Shown piece by piece: positions 27,031 to 36,076 of a DNA stretch of 64,000 nucleotides. The stretch lies in NCBI RefSeq assembly GCF_001429045.1, contig NZ_LMHY01000009.1:31966-95965 (forward strand), written 5' to 3'. The position numbers were made by a program, and so were the translations under genes. The notes under the pieces are model-generated. The model had not been told where the DNA came from and did no database searches. It was given only the letters and a program-made list of their open reading frames with translations. This DNA comes from Pseudomonas sp. Root71 (GTDB lineage: Bacteria > Pseudomonadota > Gammaproteobacteria > Pseudomonadales > Pseudomonadaceae). The stretch's first letter is position 1; the number at the start of each line of letters is the position of its first letter.

Positions 27031-27851
27031 CGCGCGATACACGAGACCCGGCCACCCTGCCCCGCCTGCTGCTCAGTCTGTTGGCGCTTGCCCTGCTGTG
27101 GCCCGGTATTCATTTCAGCGAACTGGATCTGGGTGTGCTGCTCCAGGCCGACAGCCAGAGTGAGATGGGCCGGTTTGTCTCAGCCTTCTGGCCACCGGCC
27201 CATGACGAAGAGTTCCTCCAGCTACTGTGGCAAGCCACGCTGCAAACCCTGGCCATCGCCACCGCCGGCATGGCCCTGGCCTTGATGTTGGCCGTGCCCG
27301 CCAGCTTGTTGGCCAGCCGGGCGCTGTCGTTGTCCGCCGCCTCTCGCAGCGGTCGCCCGAGCGCCTTGGGCCGACTGTTGCGCTGGCCGGTGCGCGGGCT
27401 GCTGATCTTCCTGCGCAGCGTGCCGGAAATCGTCTGGGCCCTGCTGTTCGTGCGCGCCGTCGGCCTTGGCCCGACGGCCGGGGTGCTGGCGATTGCCATC
27501 ACCTACAGCGGCATGCTGGGCAAGGTCTACGCGGAAATCTTCGAATCCGTCGACCAGCGTCCCGCCCACTCACTGCTGCAAGCCGGCAGCGGCCGGTTGG
27601 CGGCGTTCTGCTACGGCATCCTGCCCAATGTCGCGGCGGAGTTGCTGTCGTACACCGTATATCGCTGGGAGTGCGCGATCCGCGCCTCGGTGGTGATGGG
27701 CTTCGTCGGTGCCGGCGGGCTGGGCCAGCAGATCGACCTGTCGTTGCGCATGTTCGCCGGCGGTGAAGTGGCGAGCATGTTGCTGACCTTTTTCGTCCTG
27801 GTGCTGTTCGCCGACCAAATCAGCCGCCTGTTGCGCTGGAGGTTCGCATGA
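27024..27851 (+). CDS. ABC transporter permease (PhnE-like) 1
   Basis: A 275-residue permease with several hydrophobic segments and the motif [21 protein letters not shown], close to PhnE. The ATG lies inside the end of the ATPase gene. The next gene is a second, similar permease (LRAIPELVWAALMVLAAGLGP), so the pore is probably a heterodimer. Confidence 0.9.
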   Translation: MLTRDTRDPATLPRLLLSLLALALLWPGIHFSELDLGVLLQADSQSEMGRFVSAFWPPAHDEEFLQLLWQATLQTLAIATAGMALALMLAVPASLLASRALSLSAASRSGRPSALGRLLRWPVRGLLIFLRSVPEIVWALLFVRAVGLGPTAGVLAIAITYSGMLGKVYAEIFESVDQRPAHSLLQAGSGRLAAFCYGILPNVAAELLSYTVYRWECAIRASVVMGFVGAGGLGQQIDLSLRMFAGGEVASMLLTFFVLVLFADQISRLLRWRFA

Positions 27852-28615
27852 ATCGCCTGATCAACCTGCTGCTGATCCTGTGCATTGGCGCAGCGGTCGT
27901 CGCTTCATTCCGCTATCTGGGCATCGACCTCGGCGAACTGACGGGCAGCGGCAACCTGAAGCAGATGAGCGCCTACGTGCTGCGTTTTCTCAGCCCCGAC
28001 CTGAGCGCCGGCCATCTGCAAGCCATCGGCCGTGGCGCCGTGGAAACCATGGCCATGTCGGCCCTCGGCACCCTGCTCGCGGCGGTATTCGGCCTGGTGC
28101 TGGCACTGCCGGCGGCCGGGCGTTTCGGCTGGCCGTTGCAGAGTGCGTCGCGCCTGGTGCTGAACGCCCTGCGCGCCATTCCCGAACTGGTGTGGGCCGC
28201 GCTGATGGTGCTCGCCGCCGGACTCGGCCCCAACGCCGGCACCCTGGCACTGGCCATGCACACCACCGGGGTGCTGGGCCGATTGTTCGCCGAAGCACTG
28301 GAAAACACCCCGCCGCAACCCGCCGAAGCCATCCGATTGCAGGGCGGCAACGTCGTCTGGGCCTTCTGCTACGGCACCCTGCCCAACCTGTTTCCGCAGC
28401 TGTTGGCGTACATCCTGTACCGCTGGGAAAACAACATCCGCATGGCTAGCGTGCTCGGTTTTGTTGGTGCTGGGGGGTTGGGGCAGATGCTTTATGTCAG
28501 CCTCAGCCTGTTTCAGGAGGCTCAGGCCAGTACGGTGATTTTGGCGATGTTGGTGCTGGTGTTTGCGGTTGATGGGTTGAGTAGTTGGAGTCGGCAGCGG
28601 TGGGTTAAGGCTTGA
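27848..28615 (+). CDS. ABC transporter permease (PhnE-like) 2
   Basis: A 255-residue permease paralogous to the previous one, overlapping its stop by 4 bp. The conserved loop [19 protein letters not shown] parallels [19 protein letters not shown] in its partner. The operon ends here; no further coupled gene follows. Confidence 0.9.
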   Translation: MNRLINLLLILCIGAAVVASFRYLGIDLGELTGSGNLKQMSAYVLRFLSPDLSAGHLQAIGRGAVETMAMSALGTLLAAVFGLVLALPAAGRFGWPLQSASRLVLNALRAIPELVWAALMVLAAGLGPNAGTLALAMHTTGVLGRLFAEALENTPPQPAEAIRLQGGNVVWAFCYGTLPNLFPQLLAYILYRWENNIRMASVLGFVGAGGLGQMLYVSLSLFQEAQASTVILAMLVLVFAVDGLSSWSRQRWVKA

Positions 28616-28696
28616 TGAGGGATTGGATGGATTTGGTCAGCTGATTGCATTCGAGCTGAGCGAGCATTTGGATGGAGTTGACTAGCGCGTTTTATG

Positions 28697-28745
28697 GGTA
28701 TGACCGGCAGAAAACGACCCAAAGCTGCCGGTCAGCAAAGGCTAA
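28697..28745. repeat. Short palindromic element (TTCTGCC/GGCAGAA family)
   Basis: TGACCGGCAGAAAACGACCC is followed by AAAGCTGCCGGTCAGCAAAG: the outer TGACCGGCAG and CTGCCGGTCA form an inverted repeat. The same vocabulary recurs at 31112, 33018, 50003, 52083, 58430 and 62855. This family is different from the REPs. Confidence 0.6.
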
Positions 28746-28801
28746 AATTGACCGATTGCCGCCCCTCATCGATCGTAACGAACCACTCCCCCTCATCTTC
28801 G

Positions 28802-29968
28802 TCACACCACTGCCGCTTCAATCGTTCTGGAACGCCAGGCATAAGCCAACACCATCAGCAGCCCCAGAGCAGCCATTGCCGCTCCGGCCAGGGAAATCGC
28901 CGGATAACCCAGACCGCCGTTGATCACCGCTCCGCCCAGTGCTGCGCCAATCGCGTTGCCAAAATTGAAGGCGCCAATGTTCACCGCAGAGGCAAGATTG
29001 GGCGCGTCCTTCGCTGCTTCCATGACGCGCATCTGTAGCGGCGGCACCAGGGCGAAGCTGGCGATACCCCATATCAGGATGGCAACGGCGGCCGGCAGCG
29101 GCCAACGCATCAGAACGGTAAACGCCAGCAAGACGAAAATCAGCACGCTCAGCGAAACGATCAGGGTGCGATCTATCGAGCGGTCGGCGGCCTTGCCGCC
29201 CCACATGTTGCCCAGCGTCAACCCCACACCGAACAGCACCAGCATGGCGGTGATGTAGGCGGTGGACGCATGGGTCTCGCTGCTGAGGATCGGCGCGATG
29301 TAGGTGAAGACGGTAAACATTGCGCTCGATCCGACTACGGTCAGGGCCAACGCGCCCAGCACCGGACCACGCCCCAGTACCCGAATTTCGGCCATTACAC
29401 CGACGCTTTTCGGCGTCTTCAGGTTAGGCAGGGCGAACCACAATGCGGCCATGGTCACCACGCCGAGGCCGGTAATTCCCCAGAAAGCGGTGCGCCAACC
29501 GAACAGTTCACCAAACCAGGCGGCCAGCGGCACACCGCCGATGGTCGCCAGGGTCAGGCCCATGAACATCGCCGCAACCGCCCCGGCACGTTTCTGCGGG
29601 GCGACCACGCTGGCGGCGACGATGGAGCCAACGCCAAAAAATGCACCATGGTTCAGTGAGGTCACCACCCTGGCGACCATGAGGCTGTAGTAATCGGTGG
29701 CCAGGGCTGACATCAGATTACCCAGGGTGAAAATCGCCATGAGCCCGATCAGCAGATAGCGCCGGGGAATCCTGCCGGTGGTCAGGGTCATCAGCGGTGC
29801 GCCGAGCAATACGCCCAGCGCATAAGCACTGACCAGCAAACCGGCGGCGGGAATGGAAACGCCCAGATCCGCAGCGATACCCGGCAACATGCCCATGGGG
29901 GCGAATTCTGTTACGCCGATGCCAAAGGCACCGATGGCGAGCGCGACAAGTGGTGGATTGATACGCAT
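28802..29968 (-). CDS. MFS transporter (AraJ/YdhP-type efflux)
   Basis: A 388-residue, 12-segment major facilitator. The start MRINPPLVALAIGAFGIGVTEF and the internal ARVVTSLNHGAFFGVGS are typical of sugar/drug efflux members such as AraJ and YdhP. A longer in-frame start is an antisense extension into the LysR gene and is rejected. It is divergent from the LysR gene at 30063, which probably controls it. Substrate unknown. Confidence 0.92.
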   Translation of the reverse strand: MRINPPLVALAIGAFGIGVTEFAPMGMLPGIAADLGVSIPAAGLLVSAYALGVLLGAPLMTLTTGRIPRRYLLIGLMAIFTLGNLMSALATDYYSLMVARVVTSLNHGAFFGVGSIVAASVVAPQKRAGAVAAMFMGLTLATIGGVPLAAWFGELFGWRTAFWGITGLGVVTMAALWFALPNLKTPKSVGVMAEIRVLGRGPVLGALALTVVGSSAMFTVFTYIAPILSSETHASTAYITAMLVLFGVGLTLGNMWGGKAADRSIDRTLIVSLSVLIFVLLAFTVLMRWPLPAAVAILIWGIASFALVPPLQMRVMEAAKDAPNLASAVNIGAFNFGNAIGAALGGAVINGGLGYPAISLAGAAMAALGLLMVLAYAWRSRTIEAAVV

Positions 29969-30062
29969 GGAAGGCTCCTTATCTATGCCGCTAATGCTAC
30001 GATCCAGTCTTTTCAGGTGGTAGATAGCATTTTTGGCAATCACCTTTGCGCAGGAGGCACAA

Positions 30063-30956
30063 GTGGATTTCAACGGCAGGTCAGGTGAAATGAGCGTGTT
30101 CATCACCGTGGCGCAGGAAGGCAGCCTGTCGGCCGCCGCGCGTGCACTGGGCCTGACACCCTCGGCAGTCAGTCGGATCATCGCGCGTACCGAGCAACGT
30201 CTTGGCACCCGCCTGCTGTTGCGCACCACCCGAGCGATCACCTTCACTGCCGAGGGCGAAGCGTTCCTGCGCGGCGCCCGGCGTATCCTGGCCGACATGG
30301 ACGAGGTCGAAGAAGCCATCGCCGACCAGGGCGTACCCAGGGGGCGATTGCGGGTCAGTGCCGCCCTTGGCCATGGGCGGCTGGCCATCGTTCCTTTGGT
30401 CGCAGCATTCAGCGCCCGTTACCCGAACATCGTCGTCGACCTCACCCTCGGCGACGAAGTGGTCGACATTCTCGGCGGGCAGGCCGACGTCGCGGTCCGC
30501 TTTGGCCATCTGCCCGACAGCCCGCTGACCGCGCGCAGGATCGGCGACACCGGCCAGGTAGTGGTGGCATCGCCCGAGTATCTGCAGAGCCACGGCATCC
30601 CCCAGGAACCGGAAGACCTGCTACAGCACAACTGCCTGCGCTTCAACTTTCGGCGTGCCGAACCCAACTGGCCGTTCATCCGCGATGGAAAAGAGTTTTC
30701 CCTGAAGGTCAGCGGCAACATCGAATGCAGCAGTGGTGAAGCGCTGGCACAACTCGCGCGAGTAGGTGCCGGCATTGCACGTATCGGTGAGTTCAGCGTG
30801 AGCGAGGATCTGCAGCGCGGCGACCTGATTCCGCTGTTGGAAGCCTGGAACCCCGGGGACCAGGAACCGATTCATGCGGTGTTCGTCGGCGGGGCGGCAA
30901 TGCCGGCGCGGGTGCGATTGTTCGTGGACTTCTTGCTGGAACATCACCGGATGTAA
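30063..30956 (+). CDS. LysR-family transcriptional regulator
   Basis: A 297-residue LysR protein: winged helix at ~8-65 (GSLSAAARALGLTPSAVSRIIARTEQRLGTRLL), then an effector-binding domain. GTG at 30063 has GGAGG about eight bases upstream and gives the family length, so it is chosen over the in-frame start at 30033. It shares a 94-bp divergent promoter gap with the MFS pump. Confidence 0.9.
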   Translation: MDFNGRSGEMSVFITVAQEGSLSAAARALGLTPSAVSRIIARTEQRLGTRLLLRTTRAITFTAEGEAFLRGARRILADMDEVEEAIADQGVPRGRLRVSAALGHGRLAIVPLVAAFSARYPNIVVDLTLGDEVVDILGGQADVAVRFGHLPDSPLTARRIGDTGQVVVASPEYLQSHGIPQEPEDLLQHNCLRFNFRRAEPNWPFIRDGKEFSLKVSGNIECSSGEALAQLARVGAGIARIGEFSVSEDLQRGDLIPLLEAWNPGDQEPIHAVFVGGAAMPARVRLFVDFLLEHHRM

Positions 30957-31442
30957 GCGGAGGCGTAAGCTGATATTTCCGGGTACTCGTGATGTTGAAG
31001 TGACCAAAACACTTTTTTGGGTGCACTATCAATAGGTGGCTTGCCTTACTGGAACAATCGCGAACTCTGGCATTGATGGGTCGTCCGCACGTCTTAAATG
31101 GCCGTCGTGAAAGACCGCTTTTGGCCGGTTTCTGCCTGTCACGATAGGCAGAAATCGACCCATAGCGGGCTTTGGCGGGCCTCTAAAGTGAATCTCTGAC
31201 TATCCGCTTTTTGGCTGCTGATCACGATTGGCCGTCTAGAAGCCAGATGGTCCGTAACGGCAGCGCGTAAGTATTACGGAATTGAATCGGAGTTGCTCAG
31301 TTGCGCAAGGTGATGCTGGCTTATTGTGATCTACACTCCCTGAGCGCGTGAGTAGACGCTTCGCCACAAGAAGTATTCAAATTATTTCACCGTGACCATG
31401 AACGCTCACGGTGCCAGCTTGCTCAAAACTAACGAGGTAGAA
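30957..31442. other. Non-coding gap with one palindromic element
   Basis: No convincing gene here. The element at 31112-31175 is the only clear structure. The last ~200 bp are less GC-rich and should hold the promoter of the DUF1254 gene. Confidence 0.6.
31112..31175. repeat. Short palindromic element (TTCTGCC/GGCAGAA family)
   Basis: GGCCGGTTTCTGCCTGTC then ACGATAGGCAGAAATCGACC: TTTCTGCC and GGCAGAAA pair around a short loop, flanked by GACCGC/GCGGGC ends. Confidence 0.65.
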
Positions 31443-32924
31443 ATGAACAGGAAGTTTAACCGGGGCTGGTCAATGGCTGCGGCATTCGTCGTAGTGGGTT
31501 CAACGCTTTTTGCGGGGTGTGCGAGCAAGAACGACCCGATCACGCAGGCAGACAAGACGGATGTGACCAAAGGCGTACCCGCGCCAAGTCTGGAGCAGAC
31601 CAAGGCAATCGCCGAGGAAGGCTTTATTTACGGCTTACCGCTGGTCATGAACTACGCCGTAATGCACGAATATGCTGTGGACAAGGGCGGCCCGCAATAC
31701 AAGGCGCCGTTCAACCAGATCAAGAACGAGCCTCGCGTCTTCACCTACCAAGACACGGCCATCATCACTCCGAACAGCGACACCCCTTATTCGTTTGTCT
31801 GGCTGGACCTGCGCGCGGAGCCGATGGTGATCTCGGTGCCGGCAGTGGACAAGCGGCGTTACTACTCGGTGCAGATGATCGACGGCAACACTTACAACTA
31901 TGGTTACATCGGCAGCCGTACCACCGGCAACGAGCCAGGCGACTACATGGTGGTCGGTCCCGACTGGAAAGGCGTGCCTCCTCCCGGTATCAAAAAAGTC
32001 TTCACCTCGACCACTCCCTTCGCCGTGAGCGCCATTCGGACTCAGCTCTACAACGCCAAGGACATGCCGAATGTCGAGAAGGTGCAAGCGGGCTACAAGG
32101 TCCAGCCGCTGTCCGCCTTCCTCCATCAACCCGCGCCACCGGCTGCGCCGAAGATTGATTTTGTCCCGGCTACGACGGAAGGCATCAAGGCCAACTTCTT
32201 CGAGTACCTGTCGGCCGCGATGGAGTATGTGCCGCCATCGGCTGACGACCAGGAGATCCGGGCCAAGCTGGCGAGCATCGGGGTGGGACCCGGTCGCACC
32301 TTCGAATTTAAGGATCTCTCGCTCGAGCACAAGGCCGTGGTCCTGCTCGGGATGAAGGCCGGTGACCAGAAGGTCGACAAGTTCCTCGCGAGTGGGACGA
32401 AGATAATCAACGGCTGGAACGTCGGCGCGTACTTCGGCGACCAAACGTTCTACAAGGCCGACTGGTTGAAGCGTGCCGGTGCCGCGAAAGGCGGTCTCTA
32501 CGGCAACGATGCCGTCGAGGCGATGTATCCCAACACGCGCACCGACGGCACTGGCCAGACGCTGGATACCGGCAAGCGCAACTACACGCTGACTTTCCCG
32601 GCCGGCAAACTGCCGCCAGTCAATGCCTTCTGGTCGGTGACCATGTACGACGGCAAGAGCCAGCTGCTGATCAAAAATCCGCTCAACCGTTACCTGATCA
32701 ACTCGCCGATGCTGTCGGCGATGAAGAAAAACACGGATGGTTCACTGACGCTGTACATTCAGAAAGATTCCCCCGGCAAGGCTAAGGAAGCCAACTGGTT
32801 GCCCGCGCCCGACGACACGGTCTTTCTGGTGATGCGCCTCTACTGGCCGAAGACCGCACCGCCTTCGATTCTTCCCGCCGGCGAAGGCAGCTGGCAGCCA
32901 CCGGCGCTGGTGGTCTCGAAGTAG
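31443..32924 (+). CDS. DUF1254/DUF1214 lipoprotein
   Basis: A 493-residue protein with a lipoprotein signal (GSTLFAGC, lipid Cys near residue 26). N-terminal DUF1254 region has EEGFIYGLPLVMNYAVMHEY and NSDTPYSFVWLDLRAEPMVISVP; the C-terminal DUF1214 half has GKLPPVNAFWSVTMYDG and NPLNRYLINSPML. The family's reaction is not established. ATG 31443 follows GAGG by about eight bases. A broken paralogue lies at 55643-56798 and a more distant intact one at 56856-58262. Confidence 0.88.
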   Translation: MNRKFNRGWSMAAAFVVVGSTLFAGCASKNDPITQADKTDVTKGVPAPSLEQTKAIAEEGFIYGLPLVMNYAVMHEYAVDKGGPQYKAPFNQIKNEPRVFTYQDTAIITPNSDTPYSFVWLDLRAEPMVISVPAVDKRRYYSVQMIDGNTYNYGYIGSRTTGNEPGDYMVVGPDWKGVPPPGIKKVFTSTTPFAVSAIRTQLYNAKDMPNVEKVQAGYKVQPLSAFLHQPAPPAAPKIDFVPATTEGIKANFFEYLSAAMEYVPPSADDQEIRAKLASIGVGPGRTFEFKDLSLEHKAVVLLGMKAGDQKVDKFLASGTKIINGWNVGAYFGDQTFYKADWLKRAGAAKGGLYGNDAVEAMYPNTRTDGTGQTLDTGKRNYTLTFPAGKLPPVNAFWSVTMYDGKSQLLIKNPLNRYLINSPMLSAMKKNTDGSLTLYIQKDSPGKAKEANWLPAPDDTVFLVMRLYWPKTAPPSILPAGEGSWQPPALVVSK

Positions 32925-33017
32925 TTCGCCTCTTGCGGCCCATTGCCGACACCCGCCGTGGGCAGGTGTCGGCCAGTCCTGCGTTTTCGCCAATAGCAGC
33001 CGAACATGAAGGGCTGC

Positions 33018-33065
33018 TATTGGCCGGTTTCTGCCTGTCCTGACCGGCAGAATTCCACCCGATAA
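33018..33065. repeat. Short palindromic element (TTCTGCC/GGCAGAA family)
   Basis: TTGGCCGGTTTCTGCCTGTCC followed by TGACCGGCAGAATTCCACC, an imperfect inverted repeat like that at 31112-31175. It lies between the DUF1254 and TrkH genes. Confidence 0.6.
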
Positions 33066-33180
33066 AGCCCGTTCACGCACGCAGCCTATGGGGTTGCCCG
33101 TAGAAGCTTTACGCAAAATTTACGGGGTCTTCAGGTTGGGTATCTAATACTGCGCGGTGTTAATTTGGAACGCTATTGTC

Positions 33181-34635
33181 ATGTCCCTCGCAGCAATTCG
33201 GCTTATCGGCTTCATCCTGGGCATTTTTCTGATCACGCTGGCCATAAGCATGGCTATTCCCATGATCACACTGGTGGCCTATGAGCGTAGCGACGATCTG
33301 TCGGCCTTTCTCTGGTCGAGTTTGATTACCTTCATCTGTGGCCTCCTGTTGATCGTGCGGGGACGCCCGGATACTGGCCAACTTCGTCCCAGGGACATGT
33401 ACTTGCTGACTACCGGAAGCTGGGTAGTCGTGTGCACCTTCGCAGCGTTACCAATGGTGTTCATTAGCCAAATCAGCTACACCGACGCATTCTTCGAAAC
33501 GATGTCTGGCATCACAACCACTGGTTCGACGGTACTCACCGGTCTGGATACCTCATCTCCCGGCTTGTTGATATGGCGCTCCATGCTGCATTGGTTGGGC
33601 GGCATCGGTTTTATCGGCATGGCTGTGGCGATCCTTCCACTGTTGCGAGTAGGCGGCATGCGTCTGTTCCAGACAGAGTCCTCCGATTGGTCGGAGAAAG
33701 TGACACCGCGTTCCCATGTGGCAGCCAAGTACATTCTTTTGCTCTATCTGGGGCTTACCGGGTTTGGAGCTCTGGCGCTCTGGCTCGCTGGAATGACGCC
33801 ATTTGAAGCGGTCAACCATGCAATGTCGTTAATCTCTACCGGAGGGTTCTCAACTTCGGACGCTTCCCTTGGGCATTGGACGCAACCAGCGATTCACTGG
33901 GTGGCGGTAGTCATCATGATTCTGGGCAGCCTGCCGTTCACCTTGTACGTCGCGACATTGCGGGGCAATCGGCGTGCGCTGATCAAGGACCACCAGGTCC
34001 GCGGATTCATTGGATTCTTGCTCGTCACATCGCTGGCTGTGGGTACCTGGTTATGTTTTCACAGCGATTACGGATGGTGGGATGCGTTTCGTATCGTGGC
34101 GGTCAATGTGACTTCGGTCGTCACGACCACCGGAATTGCGGTTGGCGACTACACCTTGTGGGGCAGCTTCGCTGTCTTGCTGTTTTTCTATCTGACCTTC
34201 ATCGGTGGCTGTTCCGGCTCAACGGCAGGCGGTCTTAAAATCTTCCGTTTTCAGGTGGCTGGCGCTCTACTGGTCAGCAGCTTGAAGCAGTTGATCCATC
34301 CTCGAGCGGTGATTCAGAAAAAATACAACGGCCATCCCATCGATGAGGAGATCGTGCGCTCGCTTTTGACCTTCTCGTTTTTCTTCACCATCACGATTGC
34401 CGCCATCGCTTTGGGCCTGGCTCTCATTGGGCTTGATTGGACAACCGCGTTGAGCGGTGCCGCTACGGCGGTGTGTAACGTCGGACCGGGTCTTGGCGCA
34501 ATCATTGGGCCGGCCGGTAATTTCTCATCATTACCGGATGCCGCCAAATGGCTGCTCACAGTTGGAATGCTTCTAGGAAGGTTGGAAATCCTGACTGTGT
34601 TGGTACTCGTAACTCCAGTTTTCTGGAGATATTGA
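33181..34635 (+). CDS. trkH: TrkH-family potassium uptake channel subunit
   Basis: A 484-residue membrane protein of TrkH length. The four pore repeats supply filter segments GITTTGSTVLTG, MSLISTGGFST, SVVTTTGIAVGD and AVCNVGPGLG. ATG at 33181 gives the usual N-terminus (MSLAAIRLIGFILG); a short extension to 33157 is possible. No trkA gene is adjacent, and the gene's GC looks lower than its surroundings, so it may be a second, accessory TrkH. Confidence 0.92.
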   Translation: MSLAAIRLIGFILGIFLITLAISMAIPMITLVAYERSDDLSAFLWSSLITFICGLLLIVRGRPDTGQLRPRDMYLLTTGSWVVVCTFAALPMVFISQISYTDAFFETMSGITTTGSTVLTGLDTSSPGLLIWRSMLHWLGGIGFIGMAVAILPLLRVGGMRLFQTESSDWSEKVTPRSHVAAKYILLLYLGLTGFGALALWLAGMTPFEAVNHAMSLISTGGFSTSDASLGHWTQPAIHWVAVVIMILGSLPFTLYVATLRGNRRALIKDHQVRGFIGFLLVTSLAVGTWLCFHSDYGWWDAFRIVAVNVTSVVTTTGIAVGDYTLWGSFAVLLFFYLTFIGGCSGSTAGGLKIFRFQVAGALLVSSLKQLIHPRAVIQKKYNGHPIDEEIVRSLLTFSFFFTITIAAIALGLALIGLDWTTALSGAATAVCNVGPGLGAIIGPAGNFSSLPDAAKWLLTVGMLLGRLEILTVLVLVTPVFWRY

Positions 34636-34701
34636 CCCAGCTAGTCGAGGGCTGAGACTACAAGCTACATGCGGGACGAAAATCAGCTTGTCGATACTTA
34701 C

Positions 34702-35508
34702 CTAGCGATGGTTGCGATAGCGTTCGGTCAAGGATTGCACGAGGGTGACGTAGGATTGCGTCTCGGCGTAGGGAGGCACCCCGTTGTACTCGACCACGGA
34801 CGCTTCGCCGGCGTTGTAACCTGCCAAAGCCAGCACCTGGTTGCCGTTGAAGCGCTTGAGCAGCCAGGCCAGGTAGCGCACGCCGCCACGAATGTTCTGT
34901 CGTGCGTCGAACGGATCGTCCACGGCGAAGCGCTGGGCGGTGGCGGGCATCAACTGCATCAGCCCCTGGGCGCCGGCTTCGGAAATGGCGTTGGGGCGAA
35001 ACGCCGATTCGGCATGTATCACTGCGCGGACCAGCGCCCTGTCGACACCATAATGACCCGAAGCGGCTTCGATCTCCCGCCGATAGGAAAGGGTGTCCAG
35101 GCGCAGTGAGGCGACCTTGAAATCCTTCGGCGCCATGCACAGATAGCAGCCCTTGATGTAATAGAGCTCAAGGACATCGACCCGTGCGGAGATACCGACG
35201 GGGCGCCGGCTCACATATTGACGAGTACCCTTGTGGATGAAGGTGAACACCCGAATCCGCACCGCGCCTGAGTCGTCGTCCCGCACAACCCGTGGCAGGG
35301 CCATTGCCTTGGCGCCGACACCGGCGCCCGCCATGCCATTGAGGCGAGTGCAACGGGCGCTGGCGATGGCTTGGCTGGTGTAGCTGATGGCGCCGTCCCT
35401 GGCTTGGCACTTGAACATGGCGCTGGCGCACAGAGGAGCGACCAGCAAGGCCAGCTCGATGCAGCCAAGAAGGCTCTTGCGAGCCCATCGCCATGTTCTG
35501 GATCTCAT
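34702..35508 (-). CDS. Lytic transglycosylase (SLT domain), secreted
   Basis: A 268-residue SLT-type peptidoglycan lyase. The signal peptide is LLGCIELALLVAPLCASA (~12-30). Catalytic Glu167 lies in VIHAESAFRPNAISEAGAQGL with LMQLMPATAQRF after it, and a late ALAGYNAGE motif. ATG 35508 is chosen; an in-frame start 42 bp upstream also exists. Substrate would be murein in the periplasm. Confidence 0.9.
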   Translation of the reverse strand: MRSRTWRWARKSLLGCIELALLVAPLCASAMFKCQARDGAISYTSQAIASARCTRLNGMAGAGVGAKAMALPRVVRDDDSGAVRIRVFTFIHKGTRQYVSRRPVGISARVDVLELYYIKGCYLCMAPKDFKVASLRLDTLSYRREIEAASGHYGVDRALVRAVIHAESAFRPNAISEAGAQGLMQLMPATAQRFAVDDPFDARQNIRGGVRYLAWLLKRFNGNQVLALAGYNAGEASVVEYNGVPPYAETQSYVTLVQSLTERYRNHR

Positions 35509-35680
35509 CACATCGCTCCGCGCCGCAGGCGCCGATCGGGCCTGGGGCACCTGGCCCGGGCGCTACCTTCGGAGGGCCCATTCTGCGTGACCCGCCTTTT
35601 GTTCTGATAGTTATACCCCTTGTAACCGGCTTTGGAACTTGCGTTGACGTATGGGGTGGCGGCGTTCCCAGGCGAGGCGC

Positions 35681-35785
35681 AGGCCCGAAGGTCTTCGCCA
35701 CGCCGTCCGCATCGGTCAGGCGCAGGCTGCCTTCTAGGATGTGGCACATCTGGTCGTAGTCGCACTGGCATCTCGGTCTACGCAC
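35681..35785 (-). pseudogene. Fragment of a cupin gene
   Basis: Translation of this stretch gives RCQCDYDQMCHILEGSLRLT and DADGVAKTFGP, nearly matching the cupin at 13199-13558 (RCQCDYDELCHILEGSVRLT, DAEGVARTFGP). Sequence on both sides no longer matches, so only ~35 codons of the barrel remain. Confidence 0.75.
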
Positions 35786-35862
35786 TGACCGAAAAACCGC
35801 TGCTTCCTGCGAAGACCCAGCGGTTCATCGAGTTCATACGCGACCATCTCAACAGTGCTTAA
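35772..35862 (+). pseudogene. 3' end of a LysR-type regulator gene
   Basis: The plus strand encodes YALTEKPLLPAKTQRFIEFI then RDHLNSA and a stop, the usual C-terminus of a LysR effector domain. No upstream part of the gene survives; the cupin fragment starts within the same few bases on the other strand. Interpreted as a deletion scar. Confidence 0.6.
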
Positions 35863-36028
35863 TGCCTGACGACTGGATAGGGGGCATCCCGACGCAAACG
35901 AATGTCTCCTTCTGGCCGTTCTCTGCCGGTCATGATTACAAAGCCTGCGGGTCAAATCCGATGCAATCGGTGGTCAAGCGGAATGCAATTTCGCGCCTGA
36001 CAACCAAACCAGTACTGCCCACGCAAAA

Positions 36029-36064
36029 AACCCTTCCTGCGTATCACCGCAGGAAGGTTTTTTT
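36029..36064 (-). terminator. Intrinsic terminator after the EF-hand/EGKCG gene
   Basis: AACCTTCCTGCG and CGCAGGAAGG form a strong stem around GTGATA, flanked by A/T runs on both sides. It lies 13-48 bp after the stop of the minus-strand gene at 36077 and could also serve plus-strand transcripts. Confidence 0.85.
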
Positions 36065-36076
36065 GTTTGCGGCTAA

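Noticed and set aside
31392..31442. In-frame upstream start of the DUF1254 lipoprotein gene
   Set aside because: The added residues would precede the lipoprotein signal; the ATG at 31443 has a better ribosome-binding site and places the signal at the N-terminus.
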